DNA of 64,000 nt from Zoogloeaceae bacterium G21618-S1 (GTDB lineage Bacteria; Pseudomonadota; Gammaproteobacteria; Burkholderiales; Rhodocyclaceae): assembly GCA_027214125.1 (NCBI GenBank), contig JAPWHF010000011.1:62001-126000 (forward strand). The letters are read 5' to 3'. Within the stretch, counting starts at the first letter, position 1. Each line of letters opens with the position of its first letter. This document shows, piece after piece, positions 54,713 to 63,766 of this stretch. The notes under the pieces are model-generated. The model saw only the letters and a program-made list of their open reading frames with translations. It made no database searches and was not told the DNA's origin. Made by a program: the position numbers and the translations under genes.

Positions 54713-56851
54713 TTACCCCTTAATGCTCAATTGGCGTACACGCGGCGTACGGGTGAGGAAGAACGCGACCAGCGCCAGCAGGCCCAGCAGCAGGTGCCAG
54801 CGCGCGTCGGTCGCGCCTTGCGGCAATTCGCCATACACGCCCGAGGGCGTCCAGCCGGCCGGCAACAGGCCCGGCACGGCGCCGGACTTGAGGCGGGCAT
54901 CGGCAGAACGGGCGGGGGTCTTGTCGACCGCCACAAAGCTGGTGAACTTGCTCACCAGCTTGAATTCCAGCGCCAGGGCGAGCACCTGCGCACGCACGGC
55001 ATCTTCATTGGCACCGTCGGCGAGCGTGTCCATCCAGTGTTCAATTTTTTGCCTTGCCCACAGCACACCGATGCCTTCACCGGGGTTAGCGTCGCCAAGG
55101 GCGAGCGAGCTGGTCCAACGGATGTCACCAGAGTCGCCGCTCAGACGCACTTCGCCACCCACGGTGCGATCAATCGCCGCAGCCACCACCACCGGCTCGC
55201 CCAGATACAGGTCGGGCAAGGGGTCGGGTGAGGCGTCGGCCCGTGCGCCGCTCGGCCAGGTGATCGTCAGCCCCTTGACCACGGGCGATTCGAGCTTGGC
55301 AAAGAGTTCGGACATGCGTGCACGCACTTCCTCAACCTTGCCGATGTAGGTAAAGGTGCCACGCCCGGCCTGCGCCGCCTTGCGCATGAAGTGGCTGTTC
55401 GGCGCCGAGCCGATGCCGACGGTAAACAAGCGCGAGTCGCCCAGGCGCTGCTGGATCATGCCAAACAGCTGCGCCTCATTGCCGACCGCGCCATCGGTCA
55501 AAAATACGATCTGACGCACGCGATCGACATTGCGCCCACCGTCAAGCGCCAGATCCAGCGCCCCGGCCATTTCCGTGCCGCCATCGGCGCGCAGGCGCTG
55601 CACCCAGCGCACCGCGTAGTCAACATTGCTGCGGCTGGCCGGCTGCGCCGCGGTGTACAGCGCCGATGCCGTGGAATTGAATTCGATGACGTTAAAGCGA
55701 TCCTCGGCATCCAGGCGCTCCAGCGCCATGGCCAGGGCCTCGCGCGCCTGAATGATGGACGCGCCCTCCATCGAGCCGGAGGTGTCGATGATGTACACCA
55801 CCTCGCGCGGCAGCCGCTTGCCGACCGCACTCGGCGTCGGCGGCACCAGCATCAGCAGCGCGTGATCGCGATCCTTGCCCGGCTCGACAAACAGCGTGGC
55901 GTGCGGGGCATTGCTGGCGGCGAGCGTCCAGTTGAGGACGAAATCGCGATTGGCGGGCGTGCGCCCCTCGCTTAGCCGGATACGCCGCACCGAGGGCTTG
56001 AGCGTATCGACGCGAATCCGGTGAAAGGGGCTATCGACCGCGGCAATCGGCACGCCGGCGTCGAGATACACATTGAGGCTCACCGGATTGACGATCGGGC
56101 CGGCCTCGTCCGGCAGCATCATCGGCGGCAGAATGGCCGCGGCGTCAGGCACCACATCGGTGCCGGTCACCGCGCCGCTCTCCTCGTCCACCACCACCTT
56201 GCCCGGGATGTAACGCGGCGCCACCACCATCGGAAAACGCAGGCTGTACCGACCCACGCCCTCGACCACCGAATACGCCAGCGTGTGCTGATACTCGATC
56301 TCGACCCGGATCTCGTCGCGCGGGCCAATGTTGGCCACGCGCGTGGTGAACATGTTCGACCGCGCCTGCGACACCAAGGCAGTCGCCTTGCCCTCGGCCT
56401 TGGCCTTTTCATAGGTCGCCCGGGCCTGCGCGCGCTCCTGGATTTCACCCTCGATCACCCGGTCGGCCACCTGAATGCGCATGCGATCAACCGCCGCGTT
56501 CTCCGGCAGCGGGAACACATAGGTGCCTTCGCGCCAGTCGTGGGCCGGGTTGCGGAAACGCTGCACCACCTTGGCGCGCACGATCGGGCCGCTCACCCGA
56601 AGCGTGACGTCGGTGTGCAACAAGGGCGCCGCGACCGGCTCACCACCACCGACACCGCGGAACAACAGCGCGCCCTGCTGCACCGCAGTGTCTTCGCGAC
56701 TCGCAGCCTCGGCCGGCCCCGCCAGCATCAGCACCAGCGCACCAAGCGCCAGACTCACGCCCAGACCGGTAATAAACATCAGCAGCAAGCGGGCGAGCAG
56801 TTCGGCGACTTCTCGGGCACGATCTCGAAATCCGAGCGGGGCGGGGGTCAT
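54713..56851 (-). CDS. Sortase target protein with VIT and von Willebrand A domains
   Basis: The 712-residue product has an N-terminal export segment (about 20-48), a VIT domain (about 60-190; RVIEGEIQERAQARATYEKAKAEGKATALVSQ), a vWA domain (about 345-515) with MIDAS motif DTSGSMEGAS and FLTDGAVGNE, and a C-terminal sorting signal: LPQGA at 676-680, a hydrophobic helix and a basic tail (RTPRVR). This is the layout of the marine proteobacterial sortase target family (TIGR03788). It probably is a surface-exposed, metal-dependent adhesion or binding protein. CGGAGAAC precedes the ATG. Confidence 0.92.
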   Translation of the reverse strand: MTPAPLGFRDRAREVAELLARLLLMFITGLGVSLALGALVLMLAGPAEAASREDTAVQQGALLFRGVGGGEPVAAPLLHTDVTLRVSGPIVRAKVVQRFRNPAHDWREGTYVFPLPENAAVDRMRIQVADRVIEGEIQERAQARATYEKAKAEGKATALVSQARSNMFTTRVANIGPRDEIRVEIEYQHTLAYSVVEGVGRYSLRFPMVVAPRYIPGKVVVDEESGAVTGTDVVPDAAAILPPMMLPDEAGPIVNPVSLNVYLDAGVPIAAVDSPFHRIRVDTLKPSVRRIRLSEGRTPANRDFVLNWTLAASNAPHATLFVEPGKDRDHALLMLVPPTPSAVGKRLPREVVYIIDTSGSMEGASIIQAREALAMALERLDAEDRFNVIEFNSTASALYTAAQPASRSNVDYAVRWVQRLRADGGTEMAGALDLALDGGRNVDRVRQIVFLTDGAVGNEAQLFGMIQQRLGDSRLFTVGIGSAPNSHFMRKAAQAGRGTFTYIGKVEEVRARMSELFAKLESPVVKGLTITWPSGARADASPDPLPDLYLGEPVVVAAAIDRTVGGEVRLSGDSGDIRWTSSLALGDANPGEGIGVLWARQKIEHWMDTLADGANEDAVRAQVLALALEFKLVSKFTSFVAVDKTPARSADARLKSGAVPGLLPAGWTPSGVYGELPQGATDARWHLLLGLLALVAFFLTRTPRVRQLSIKG

Positions 56852-57003
56852 GGTGTTCTCCGTTCAAGGGCGTTTTTGGACACGACCATTGAAGCGAGAA
56901 AAACGGCCCCCTTCGGGCATCGAATCGGGCAAAGCGGTGATCAAATGTGGCGAAAAGATGGCAATGGGCTGGCGGTGCGCCGGCGGTGCTAAAGTAGCGC
57001 CCC

Positions 57004-57693
57004 ATGGGACGCCGAATCGCCATTGTTGAAGACGAAGCCGCCATCCGCGCCAACTACTCGGACGCCTTTGCGCGTCAGGGCTACGAGGTGTCGGCCTACG
57101 CCGACCGGCCCAGCGCGCTGGCCGCCTTCCGCGACCGCCTGCCCGAGCTGGCCATCATCGATATCGGCCTGGGGAACGAGCCCGAAGGGGGCTTTACGCT
57201 GTGTGCCGAGCTGCGTGCACTGTCGCAGCGGCTCCCCATCATTTTCCTGACCGCCCGCGATAGCGACTTTGATGTCGTCTCGGGCCTGCGACTCGGCGCC
57301 GACGACTACCTCACCAAGGACATCAGCCTGCCGCATCTGCTGGCCCGGGTGGCGGCACTGTTTCGTCGGGTGGATGTACTGGCCGAAGCCAAACCCACCG
57401 AAGAGCAGCTGGACCGCGCCGACCTCCAGCTGGATATCAGTCGCCTGAGCGCACGCTGGCGCGGAGAACCGGTGGCCCTGACGCTGACTGAATTCTGGAT
57501 GGTGCACACCCTGGCGCGACATCCGGGGCATGTAAAAAACCGCGATCAGCTCATGACGGACGCCCACCTGGTGGTGGACGACGGCACCATCACCTCGCAT
57601 ATCAAACGGATCCGCAAGAAGTTTGCCGCACTCGACCCGGACTTTGACCGGATCGAGAGCGTTTATGGCGCAGGGTATCGCTGGAAGGCCTGA
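57004..57693 (+). CDS. pdsR: OmpR-type response regulator of the dedicated sortase system (PdsR)
   Basis: The 229-residue product has a receiver domain with acidic pair ED (10-11), phospho-acceptor Asp in AIIDIGLG (about 53) and Lys in YLTKD, then a winged-helix domain (LTLTEFWMVHTLARHPGHVKNRDQLM, RIESVYGAGYRWKA). Together with the histidine kinase at 59019 it matches the two-component pair that accompanies class GN sortases. It is divergent from the target gene. No ribosome site is visible before the ATG, so leaderless translation is possible. Confidence 0.9.
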   Translation: MGRRIAIVEDEAAIRANYSDAFARQGYEVSAYADRPSALAAFRDRLPELAIIDIGLGNEPEGGFTLCAELRALSQRLPIIFLTARDSDFDVVSGLRLGADDYLTKDISLPHLLARVAALFRRVDVLAEAKPTEEQLDRADLQLDISRLSARWRGEPVALTLTEFWMVHTLARHPGHVKNRDQLMTDAHLVVDDGTITSHIKRIRKKFAALDPDFDRIESVYGAGYRWKA

Positions 57694-57708
57694 GCCCGCG
57701 GCAGCGAG

Positions 57709-58797
57709 TCAACCGCCGTTGAGATAGAACAGCGCCAATGCAATCACCACGGCAATCACCAGTACCGCAACGAGCGTGCCGGCACTGGTCGTGCGTGCGG
57801 CGGCAGGCGGCGGCGCGGGCTCTGAGGCCGGAGCGGAGGCGGGCGGTGGCGTCGGCACAACAAGCGCTGCAGGCGTGACCGGCGCCTCTTCCGCAGGCGC
57901 CACAGGTGCCGTCTTGCTCGGCGGTGGCGCGGTGAAATCGAAATCAACCTTCGTCACGGGCTTTTGAGGCGGCTTTGCCGCCGGCTTGTCATGCGCTGCC
58001 CGCAGTGCCGCCAAGTCAGCATCCTCACCGGCCAGCTCGCTTTCGTACTCGCGAATCGCATTCGGGTTGATCACGGTCTGCATCATGGCCGAACGCGGGT
58101 TCCCCAAGGGCGGGTTGTCATCGGCTTCGCCCAGCGCGACACGGATCATGTCGAGCGACGCGCTGCTGTCAAAATTGTGTTGAACGTTGTAGGGCACCGA
58201 GGCACTGAATTGCGTCTGCATCAGACTCGCTTCGGTCACCGCCTCGGGCTCGGACATCTCGGACGGCAGCATGGCCGGGCGCGGCAAAGCCGGATCGGCC
58301 GAAACATCCATGCCCATCTGGCGCAAGGTCTTGATATAGGTGCTGGCTTTTTCTTCACTCAACCCGCGCTTGACGGTCACCTCCTGACCCGAAAACAGCA
58401 GCGCTTGCTGGCGTTCATCGAAGCGAAGACGGCTGGCCGACTGGCGCATCACTGCCTCGCGAGAGAATCCGGGCAGCACCTTGCCACCAAATACAATGCG
58501 ATAGCCCGGCGCGCTCGGCGTCGCAGGTGCAGCCTTGGCTGGCGCCGCCTTGGCAGTCGCTGGCTCGATCGCCGCTTGTGACCGGGCGTTGAGGCCCAGG
58601 CTGGCCAGCTCGGCCAGATAGCGACGCGCCTGTTCTGCATTCAGGCCTTTCTTGAGTGTGATGACCCGCCCGGAGAACATCTGCGCGAGTTGAGCCGGCT
58701 GCAAACCGAAGCGTTCGCCAAACCGCGCCCTGACCTGTTCAGGCGCAAAGCCGTCAAGTAAATCACCCGAAAAAACTATTGCGTAGAGGGGCCCCAT
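57709..58797 (-). CDS. Two-repeat membrane protein inside the sortase locus
   Basis: The 362-residue product has two related units of about 72 residues: YAIVFSGDLLDGF...MFSGRVITLKKGLNAEQARRYLAELASLGL (residues about 5-70) and YRIVFGGKVLPGF...LFSGQEVTVKRGLSEEKASTYIKTLRQMGM (about 98-163). A disordered region follows, then a Pro/Ala-rich stretch and a single C-terminal transmembrane helix (about 340-359). The repeats probably face the cytoplasm, with a tail anchor. No family name is known to me. It separates the response-regulator and kinase genes and is on the opposite strand. Confidence 0.8.
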   Translation of the reverse strand: MGPLYAIVFSGDLLDGFAPEQVRARFGERFGLQPAQLAQMFSGRVITLKKGLNAEQARRYLAELASLGLNARSQAAIEPATAKAAPAKAAPATPSAPGYRIVFGGKVLPGFSREAVMRQSASRLRFDERQQALLFSGQEVTVKRGLSEEKASTYIKTLRQMGMDVSADPALPRPAMLPSEMSEPEAVTEASLMQTQFSASVPYNVQHNFDSSASLDMIRVALGEADDNPPLGNPRSAMMQTVINPNAIREYESELAGEDADLAALRAAHDKPAAKPPQKPVTKVDFDFTAPPPSKTAPVAPAEEAPVTPAALVVPTPPPASAPASEPAPPPAAARTTSAGTLVAVLVIAVVIALALFYLNGG

Positions 58798-59018
58798 CCC
58801 TTATTGCTCCCGATGCATGGCACGTTTCAGCACAAGCCTACTTTGTACCATGCAATATGCCGTAATCCTTGAGGAATTGGTTACGCTTCGATTCGTAAAG
58901 CCTGACGGCTTTGACATGACCCCGGTGCTATAGTCAGCCCAACGCCCCGAGTCAAACCCGAACACCATCCGGGCCTTACGCCGCAGCCACGATCCATGCT
59001 ACCGCCCGTCCCCGTGCC

Positions 59019-60704
59019 GTGAAACCTGTCCGCATCAGTCTGCGCAGCAAACTGGCCTTGATGGCACTGGTTTTACTCGCCCTGCCCTGGGTGGGGTATC
59101 AGTATGTACAGGAGATGGAGCGCTTTTTGCTCGACGGCCAGCGCCAGGGCCTGATTGCCACGGCCCGCGCCGTCGCCACCGCCTTGCATGAGCGCCCCCA
59201 GCTGTTTGGCCGCCGGCCGGGCAGCAGCATGGTCAGCCTGAGCGACTCCCTGCTGCCAGGCGAAGAGGTGCTGGAGCTGGCCATCGCCGCGATGCCCCAA
59301 CAGGCGCCGACCGAGGCGCCTTTCGCCGCCGTGCCACCAGCGCCGACCATCGATGGTGCCGCGGAGGTGGCGGCCATCTTGCGCGCGCTGGAACGCAATA
59401 CGGCGCGCATCTGGGTTGTGGACCGCGATCTGGATGTCGTCACCCACACGGGCTCGCTAGCCCCGCCGCCCGCCGCCCCGCCGGGCCCCCTCATCCAGTT
59501 TTGGCGCGGCGTGCTCGGCAGCGTCGGCGTCCGCCCCGACGACATCGCCGCCCGCCTCGCCGACGTCCCGCCGCCGAGCGGCCAGGCCATCTCAGGCACC
59601 CTCTTTGGCGCCACCACCTCCTGGTTGCGCCCGATCAGCGGCAGCGATGTGCTGGTGGTCGCCGCCGCGCATCCGGTGTGGGTGGCCGACAAGGTCCAAG
59701 GTGCCGTCGTGGTCGAAGAGAGCACCCTGGCGATTCAGGCGGTGCGCGACGCCGCCGTCGAACGCCTCGCCTGGCTGACCTTTGCCGGTCTGGCAATTGC
59801 CGCCGTGGTGGTCCTCGGATTCGCCTCGCGCCTGTCCTGGCGCATCCGCAGCCTGCGCGACGAGGCCGAAAGTGCAATCGACGCCCGCGGCCGCATCACC
59901 GGTCTCACGGCCGCATCGACCGCGGGCGACGAAGTGGGCGACCTGTCGCGCAGCTTCTCCACCCTGCTCGCGCGCCTGGCGCAGCACCACCAATACCTCG
60001 AAACCATGGCCAGCCGGCTCTCGCACGAGCTGCGCACGCCGGTCGCCGTGGTGCGCTCATCGCTTGAGAACCTGCAACTCGAAGCACTCCCGCCCGAAGC
60101 CAGCACCTACCTGGACCGCGCCCACGCCGGCTTGCACCGGCTGACCCGAATTCTCGCCCGCATGAGCGAAGCCACGCGCATGGAACAAGCCCTGGCCACC
60201 ACTGACCCCGAAGGCTTCGACCTGCGCGACGTGGTCGCCGAATGCATCGACGGCTACCGCCTCGCGCACGCCGACCGACGCTTCGAAGACACGCTCACCG
60301 ATCAGCCCGTGTGGGTTCGCGGCGCACCGGATCTAGCCGCACAAATGCTCGACAAGCTGGTCAGCAATGCGGTCGACTTCACCACCGCCGGTTACCCCAT
60401 CCAGATTGCGCTGAAACGGACCGACACACAGGCCGAACTGAGCGTGACCAATCACGGACCGACCCTGCCCAGCGCGCTCGAAGGCAAACTCTTCGACTCG
60501 ATGGTCTCCGGGCGCAGCGCCGACGCCACCGGCGAACCGCACCTCGGTCTTGGCCTCTACGTGGCACAACTGATCGCCGGATTCCATGGCGGCGCGCTCA
60601 CCGCCCAGAACCTGCCATCGGGTAACGGCGTGCAGATCACCGCCACGCTCCCCGCACGCACAAGCGGCGGCCACACGCCGATCACCGGTCGTCAGCAAAT
60701 TTGA
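59019..60704 (+). CDS. pdsS: Sensor histidine kinase of the dedicated sortase system (PdsS)
   Basis: The 561-residue product starts at GTG 59019. A first transmembrane helix (about 12-30), a periplasmic sensor region with a Pro/Ala-rich loop (about 31-245), a second helix (about 246-268), a HAMP-like linker, the phospho-acceptor His in ASRLSHELRTPVAVVRSSLENL (about 337) and an ATPase domain with DKLVSNAVDFT and LGLGLYVAQLIAGFHGG are visible. It would pair with the response regulator at 57004 to control the sortase and its target. Confidence 0.9.
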   Translation: MKPVRISLRSKLALMALVLLALPWVGYQYVQEMERFLLDGQRQGLIATARAVATALHERPQLFGRRPGSSMVSLSDSLLPGEEVLELAIAAMPQQAPTEAPFAAVPPAPTIDGAAEVAAILRALERNTARIWVVDRDLDVVTHTGSLAPPPAAPPGPLIQFWRGVLGSVGVRPDDIAARLADVPPPSGQAISGTLFGATTSWLRPISGSDVLVVAAAHPVWVADKVQGAVVVEESTLAIQAVRDAAVERLAWLTFAGLAIAAVVVLGFASRLSWRIRSLRDEAESAIDARGRITGLTAASTAGDEVGDLSRSFSTLLARLAQHHQYLETMASRLSHELRTPVAVVRSSLENLQLEALPPEASTYLDRAHAGLHRLTRILARMSEATRMEQALATTDPEGFDLRDVVAECIDGYRLAHADRRFEDTLTDQPVWVRGAPDLAAQMLDKLVSNAVDFTTAGYPIQIALKRTDTQAELSVTNHGPTLPSALEGKLFDSMVSGRSADATGEPHLGLGLYVAQLIAGFHGGALTAQNLPSGNGVQITATLPARTSGGHTPITGRQQI

Positions 60705-60767
60705 CACCGCCCACATCAGGGATCGACAAAGAATACAAAAACACCTATTAAACAATAACTTGCAAAC

Positions 60768-61658
60768 ATGGCGCAGCGCTTGCTTCAGTCAAGCATGAGC
60801 CAATTTTTTCGTGCCGCGCCCAGGATTGCGCTCGCCCTCTGCTGCGTCTGCTTGAGCAGTCAGGTGAGCGCTATGCCGCTCGCCGACAACCGCCCCCCGC
60901 GCAGCACCGCACCAGCATCCGACGCCCACGGTGCCGCAAAGACACTGGAATTTGTCGCGGACGACGCCTCCAACCCGGCATTCACGCCGCAAAAGAAAAT
61001 CTCGCCCCTCCCCACCGTTCTCGGCACCTCCGACCTCCCCACCAGCGAAGCGATGGTCAGCCCCACCGATCGCCGCCGTACTACGACCAAGCCCGAGGCC
61101 GTGCCTTTTACCCATACGGAAAACGGCCTGGACGATCTGGCCTTCGACGACCCCGGTGCCAGGGCCTGGTTTGCCGACGACGAGAACCTGTTGGACCGGA
61201 TGCGCGGCGTGCGCGAACAGGTCAATGAGCTGCTCGACTGGGGGCTGAACGACAAGATCAATCAGGCCGGCCGCGAACTGCTCGAAACGCTGGGCATTGA
61301 CGACACCACGACCACCCGACTGATGATTGCCGAGCGCACAGCCGAAGACACCCCGCCACCATGGGCAGCGCAGGCAGCCGGGCAAGAAAAGACCACCAGC
61401 GAGAACCCGTGGGATGCCGAGTCCGGCCGAAACGCGATCGCCAAATTTGTCTTCCTGCTGTGGGACACCCTGACGCACCCCGCCTTCATCGCCTTGGTTC
61501 TGCTGTTCATCGGCTTCCGGGCAATGCTCACCCTGGTGCGCTTCTCGGGCCCTTCACGCACGCGAAGAAGCCGAAGATCGCGCACCAAACCCGCGACGAT
61601 CGTGGAGCACGCCCGCCACCACGACAAGCACTGGACACGCCGACGACGTGTTCGTTAG
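60768..61658 (+). CDS. Hypothetical exported protein with C-terminal membrane anchor
   Basis: The 296-residue product has a signal peptide (IALALCCVCLSSQVSA; ATG 60795 is an equally possible start), a long polar region with a helical part (about 130-175) and a single C-terminal transmembrane helix (FIALVLLFIGFRAMLTLV) followed by a highly basic tail. It lies 63 bases after the kinase gene on the same strand. The helix-plus-basic-tail ending resembles a sortase substrate, but no LPxTG-like motif is seen before the helix. Function unknown. Confidence 0.75.
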   Translation: MAQRLLQSSMSQFFRAAPRIALALCCVCLSSQVSAMPLADNRPPRSTAPASDAHGAAKTLEFVADDASNPAFTPQKKISPLPTVLGTSDLPTSEAMVSPTDRRRTTTKPEAVPFTHTENGLDDLAFDDPGARAWFADDENLLDRMRGVREQVNELLDWGLNDKINQAGRELLETLGIDDTTTTRLMIAERTAEDTPPPWAAQAAGQEKTTSENPWDAESGRNAIAKFVFLLWDTLTHPAFIALVLLFIGFRAMLTLVRFSGPSRTRRSRRSRTKPATIVEHARHHDKHWTRRRRVR

Positions 61659-61689
61659 CCCCGTGGCCCACCGCTGACGGATCGTCGGC

Positions 61690-61965
61690 ATGACCCATCT
61701 GGGCCCCTACCGGGCAAGCGAGACGGAACACCTGCGAACGAACGACCTCTTCGCACTCATGCCGGAGTGCGGGATAGCAGCGCCCGACGTCGGTGCGCGT
61801 GACGGCCGCTTCTCGCGACTGATGGGCGAGCGCTTCGACCACGTCGCGGCGCTCGAGCCAAGCCAACCCGGGATTTCCCGCTTCAACTACACGCGGAAGC
61901 ACGTTGTCCTGTACATAGCCGTGCCTCGCCCCGGCAAACCGACCCGGACTTTCGGCCACGAATGA
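61690..61965 (+). pseudogene. Remnant of a SAM-dependent methyltransferase gene
   Basis: The frame begins MTHLGPYRASETEHLRTNDLFALMP and contains DVGARDGRFSRLMGERFDHVAALEP, a clear Rossmann motif I of class I methyltransferases. The expected motifs II-III are missing. The next residues (RKHVVLYIAVPRPGKPTRTFGHE) resemble a later part of the same family (KHVVIGVPYRQ...), so an internal deletion is likely. It is far shorter (91 codons) than a working enzyme. The rest of 61659-62084 shows no gene. Confidence 0.6.
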
Positions 61966-62084
61966 TTGGGCGCAAGCGCACATGTCAGGATTCAGGAACG
62001 GCGGACCTACACCGTGAGCATCAAACCAACACGGGGCATCGCCGCCGCCCTTGATTTGGTCGCAAACCTCAGCGCCGTGCGCCC

Positions 62085-62399
62085 TCAGTCTCCGAACTCT
62101 TCCTTGCGGTAACGCAGCAGATGGCGGCGACCGTTGACGGCGGTCACGCTGATCCACAGCCAACCGACGCCAGCGCAAACCAGCGCAGCCGGCAAGCCAC
62201 GGGGATACAGAACAGCCACGGCGGCCACGAGGGCGGCCAACACCGCGGAGGAAATCAGGGCCTTGCGCGTCATCCCGCGCAAACACTGCTCGGCCAAGGC
62301 CGGCGTGGTCACGCCTGCGGCCTGCAAGGCATTGCGCACCGAGACGTAGTTTTGTTCCTGCTTCTGGGCACTGCGCCCAAAGGGATCATCGATCTTCAT
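62085..62399 (-). CDS. Small two-helix membrane protein
   Basis: From ATG 62399 the product has 104 residues: a polar helical N-terminus (KIDDPFGRSAQKQEQNYVSVRNAL), two transmembrane helices (about 46-62 and 66-84) and a basic tail. Reading can extend upstream through a terminator-like hairpin, which argues for the short start. No ribosome site or family is recognised. It follows the OmpA gene on the same strand. Confidence 0.55.
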   Translation of the reverse strand: MKIDDPFGRSAQKQEQNYVSVRNALQAAGVTTPALAEQCLRGMTRKALISSAVLAALVAAVAVLYPRGLPAALVCAGVGWLWISVTAVNGRRHLLRYRKEEFGD

Positions 62400-62485
62400 A
62401 CGCGACAACACATTGGAAATGGCCGGGCGCTCAGGATACGCCGGATCGCCTGGCGACCCTACCCGTACGCGGTGAACCAACGAAA

Positions 62486-62517
62486 ACGGCGCCGCTCCCG
62501 TCCGGAAGCGGCGCCGT
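62486..62517 (-). terminator. Terminator after the OmpA-family gene
   Basis: ACGGCGCCGCT (62486-62496) and AGCGGCGCCGT (62507-62517) form an 11-bp perfect stem; on the minus strand TTTT follows. It lies 28 bases after the OmpA-family stop. Confidence 0.85.
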
Positions 62518-62544
62518 GACCATCGATATGAAAGCGTCGGGCGC

Positions 62545-63117
62545 TCAGCGCACGAACATCTCCACCCGACGGTTCTGCGCGCGCCCGTCGGCGGTGCTGT
62601 TGTCGGCAATGGGCATGACTTCACCCTGCCCGGTCGGCGTCAGACGCCCCGGTGCCACACCACGGCCTTGCAGATAATTGGTCACGCTTGTCGCGCGATC
62701 CAGCGACAGGCGCTGGTTGTATTCGGCGGCGCCGGTGCTGTCGGTATGACCGACCACGTTCACCATCGCATTCGGGTGCTCGTTGAGCGTGCCGGCGATC
62801 TGGTCCAGAGTTTGGGCAAACGCCGGATTGACCCGCGCGCTATTGGTATCGAACAGCACCGCACCCGGAATATCGAGCTTCACCGAACCGTCCGGCTGCT
62901 CGGTCACTTTGACCTGGGAGCCGATCAGATAGCCGAAGGCGCCACCCAGTGCCGCGCCCACTACCGTGCTGCGCCGGCCGCCGACCTGATTGCCGACGAC
63001 ACCACCAAGCACTGCGCCAGAGACGGCACCAATGGTTTTGTTCTGGGTTTCGGTCGTGGTGCAAGCGGGCAACGCCAACACACTCGCCACGGCAACAACG
63101 ATAAGCATCTTGTTCAT
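62545..63117 (-). CDS. OmpA-family outer-membrane lipoprotein with glycine zipper
   Basis: The 190-residue product has a lipoprotein signal (LALPAC, Cys at about 19), a glycine-zipper region (GAVSGAVLGGVVGNQVGG and AALGGAFGYLIG) and a C-terminal OmpA domain with VVGHTDSTGAAEYNQRLSLDRATSV and TPTGQGEVMPIADNSTADGRAQNRRVEM, which binds peptidoglycan. It is like E. coli YiaD. It tethers the outer membrane to the cell wall. AGGAGAAG precedes the ATG. Confidence 0.92.
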   Translation of the reverse strand: MNKMLIVVAVASVLALPACTTTETQNKTIGAVSGAVLGGVVGNQVGGRRSTVVGAALGGAFGYLIGSQVKVTEQPDGSVKLDIPGAVLFDTNSARVNPAFAQTLDQIAGTLNEHPNAMVNVVGHTDSTGAAEYNQRLSLDRATSVTNYLQGRGVAPGRLTPTGQGEVMPIADNSTADGRAQNRRVEMFVR

Positions 63118-63369
63118 ATTCTTCTCCTGTTCTGAGGGGTATCACCAACACACGCCAGCAGCCGCGGCGCGATGCCAATCCGGCCAGGCGACGCACCCCA
63201 AACTACATGCATGCGCGCACCTTCTCCGGCTTTATCTTGCCACGCACGAGCGCCCCGCGCGCAAATTGCTTACGAAGTGCAACAAACATGGCCGCGGATG
63301 CGGGCCTTGCGGAAGTGGGCGCTGGCAGTGCACTCTTTGAGAGACACGGCGTCGCCAGGAGAGACACGC

Positions 63370-63765
63370 ATGCCGAATCTGGATGCCCTCGACATCAAGG
63401 CCTTCATCCCCGCGCGGCATTTCGAGCGCTCGCAGCGCTTCTACCTTGATCTCGGCTTCCACCGCGTTTGGACCTCCCCGGATCTGGCCCATTTCCAGTG
63501 TGGCAGTGCGGCTTTCTTGCTCGAGAACGATTACCTCGCCATCGTCGCCGAAAACTTCACCCTGCATTTGTTGGTCGCCGATGTCGACGCCTGGTGGCAA
63601 CGCGCCCACGACGCACGTCTGACCGACGTCTACGGCGTGAAGCTCGGCAAGCCGGAAAACCGCCCCTGGGGCATGCGCGAGTTCACCCTCACCGATCCGA
63701 GTGGCGTGCATTGGCGTATCGCCCAAAACATCGACCCCGACGACCTCGCGCACGGCGCAGGCTGA
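63370..63765 (+). CDS. VOC (glyoxalase/bleomycin-resistance) superfamily protein
   Basis: The 131-residue product shows a single VOC domain: AFIPARHFERSQRFYLDLGFHRVW, AFLLENDYLAIVAENFTLHLLVADVDAWWQRA and REFTLTDPSGVHWRIAQN. Only one of the usual metal-ligand sets is clear (His in LHLLV, His in GVHWRI). It could be a dioxygenase, lyase or drug-binding protein. ATG 63370 follows the GAGACACGC sequence with GAGA as a weak ribosome site. It converges on the partial regulator gene. Confidence 0.85.
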   Translation: MPNLDALDIKAFIPARHFERSQRFYLDLGFHRVWTSPDLAHFQCGSAAFLLENDYLAIVAENFTLHLLVADVDAWWQRAHDARLTDVYGVKLGKPENRPWGMREFTLTDPSGVHWRIAQNIDPDDLAHGAG

Positions 63766-63766
63766 A

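Noticed and set aside
61528-62286. Open frame on the minus strand spanning the methyltransferase remnant
   Set aside because: It crosses the 3' end of one gene and a gene remnant antisense, and its translation matches nothing; the plus-strand motif I explains the conservation.
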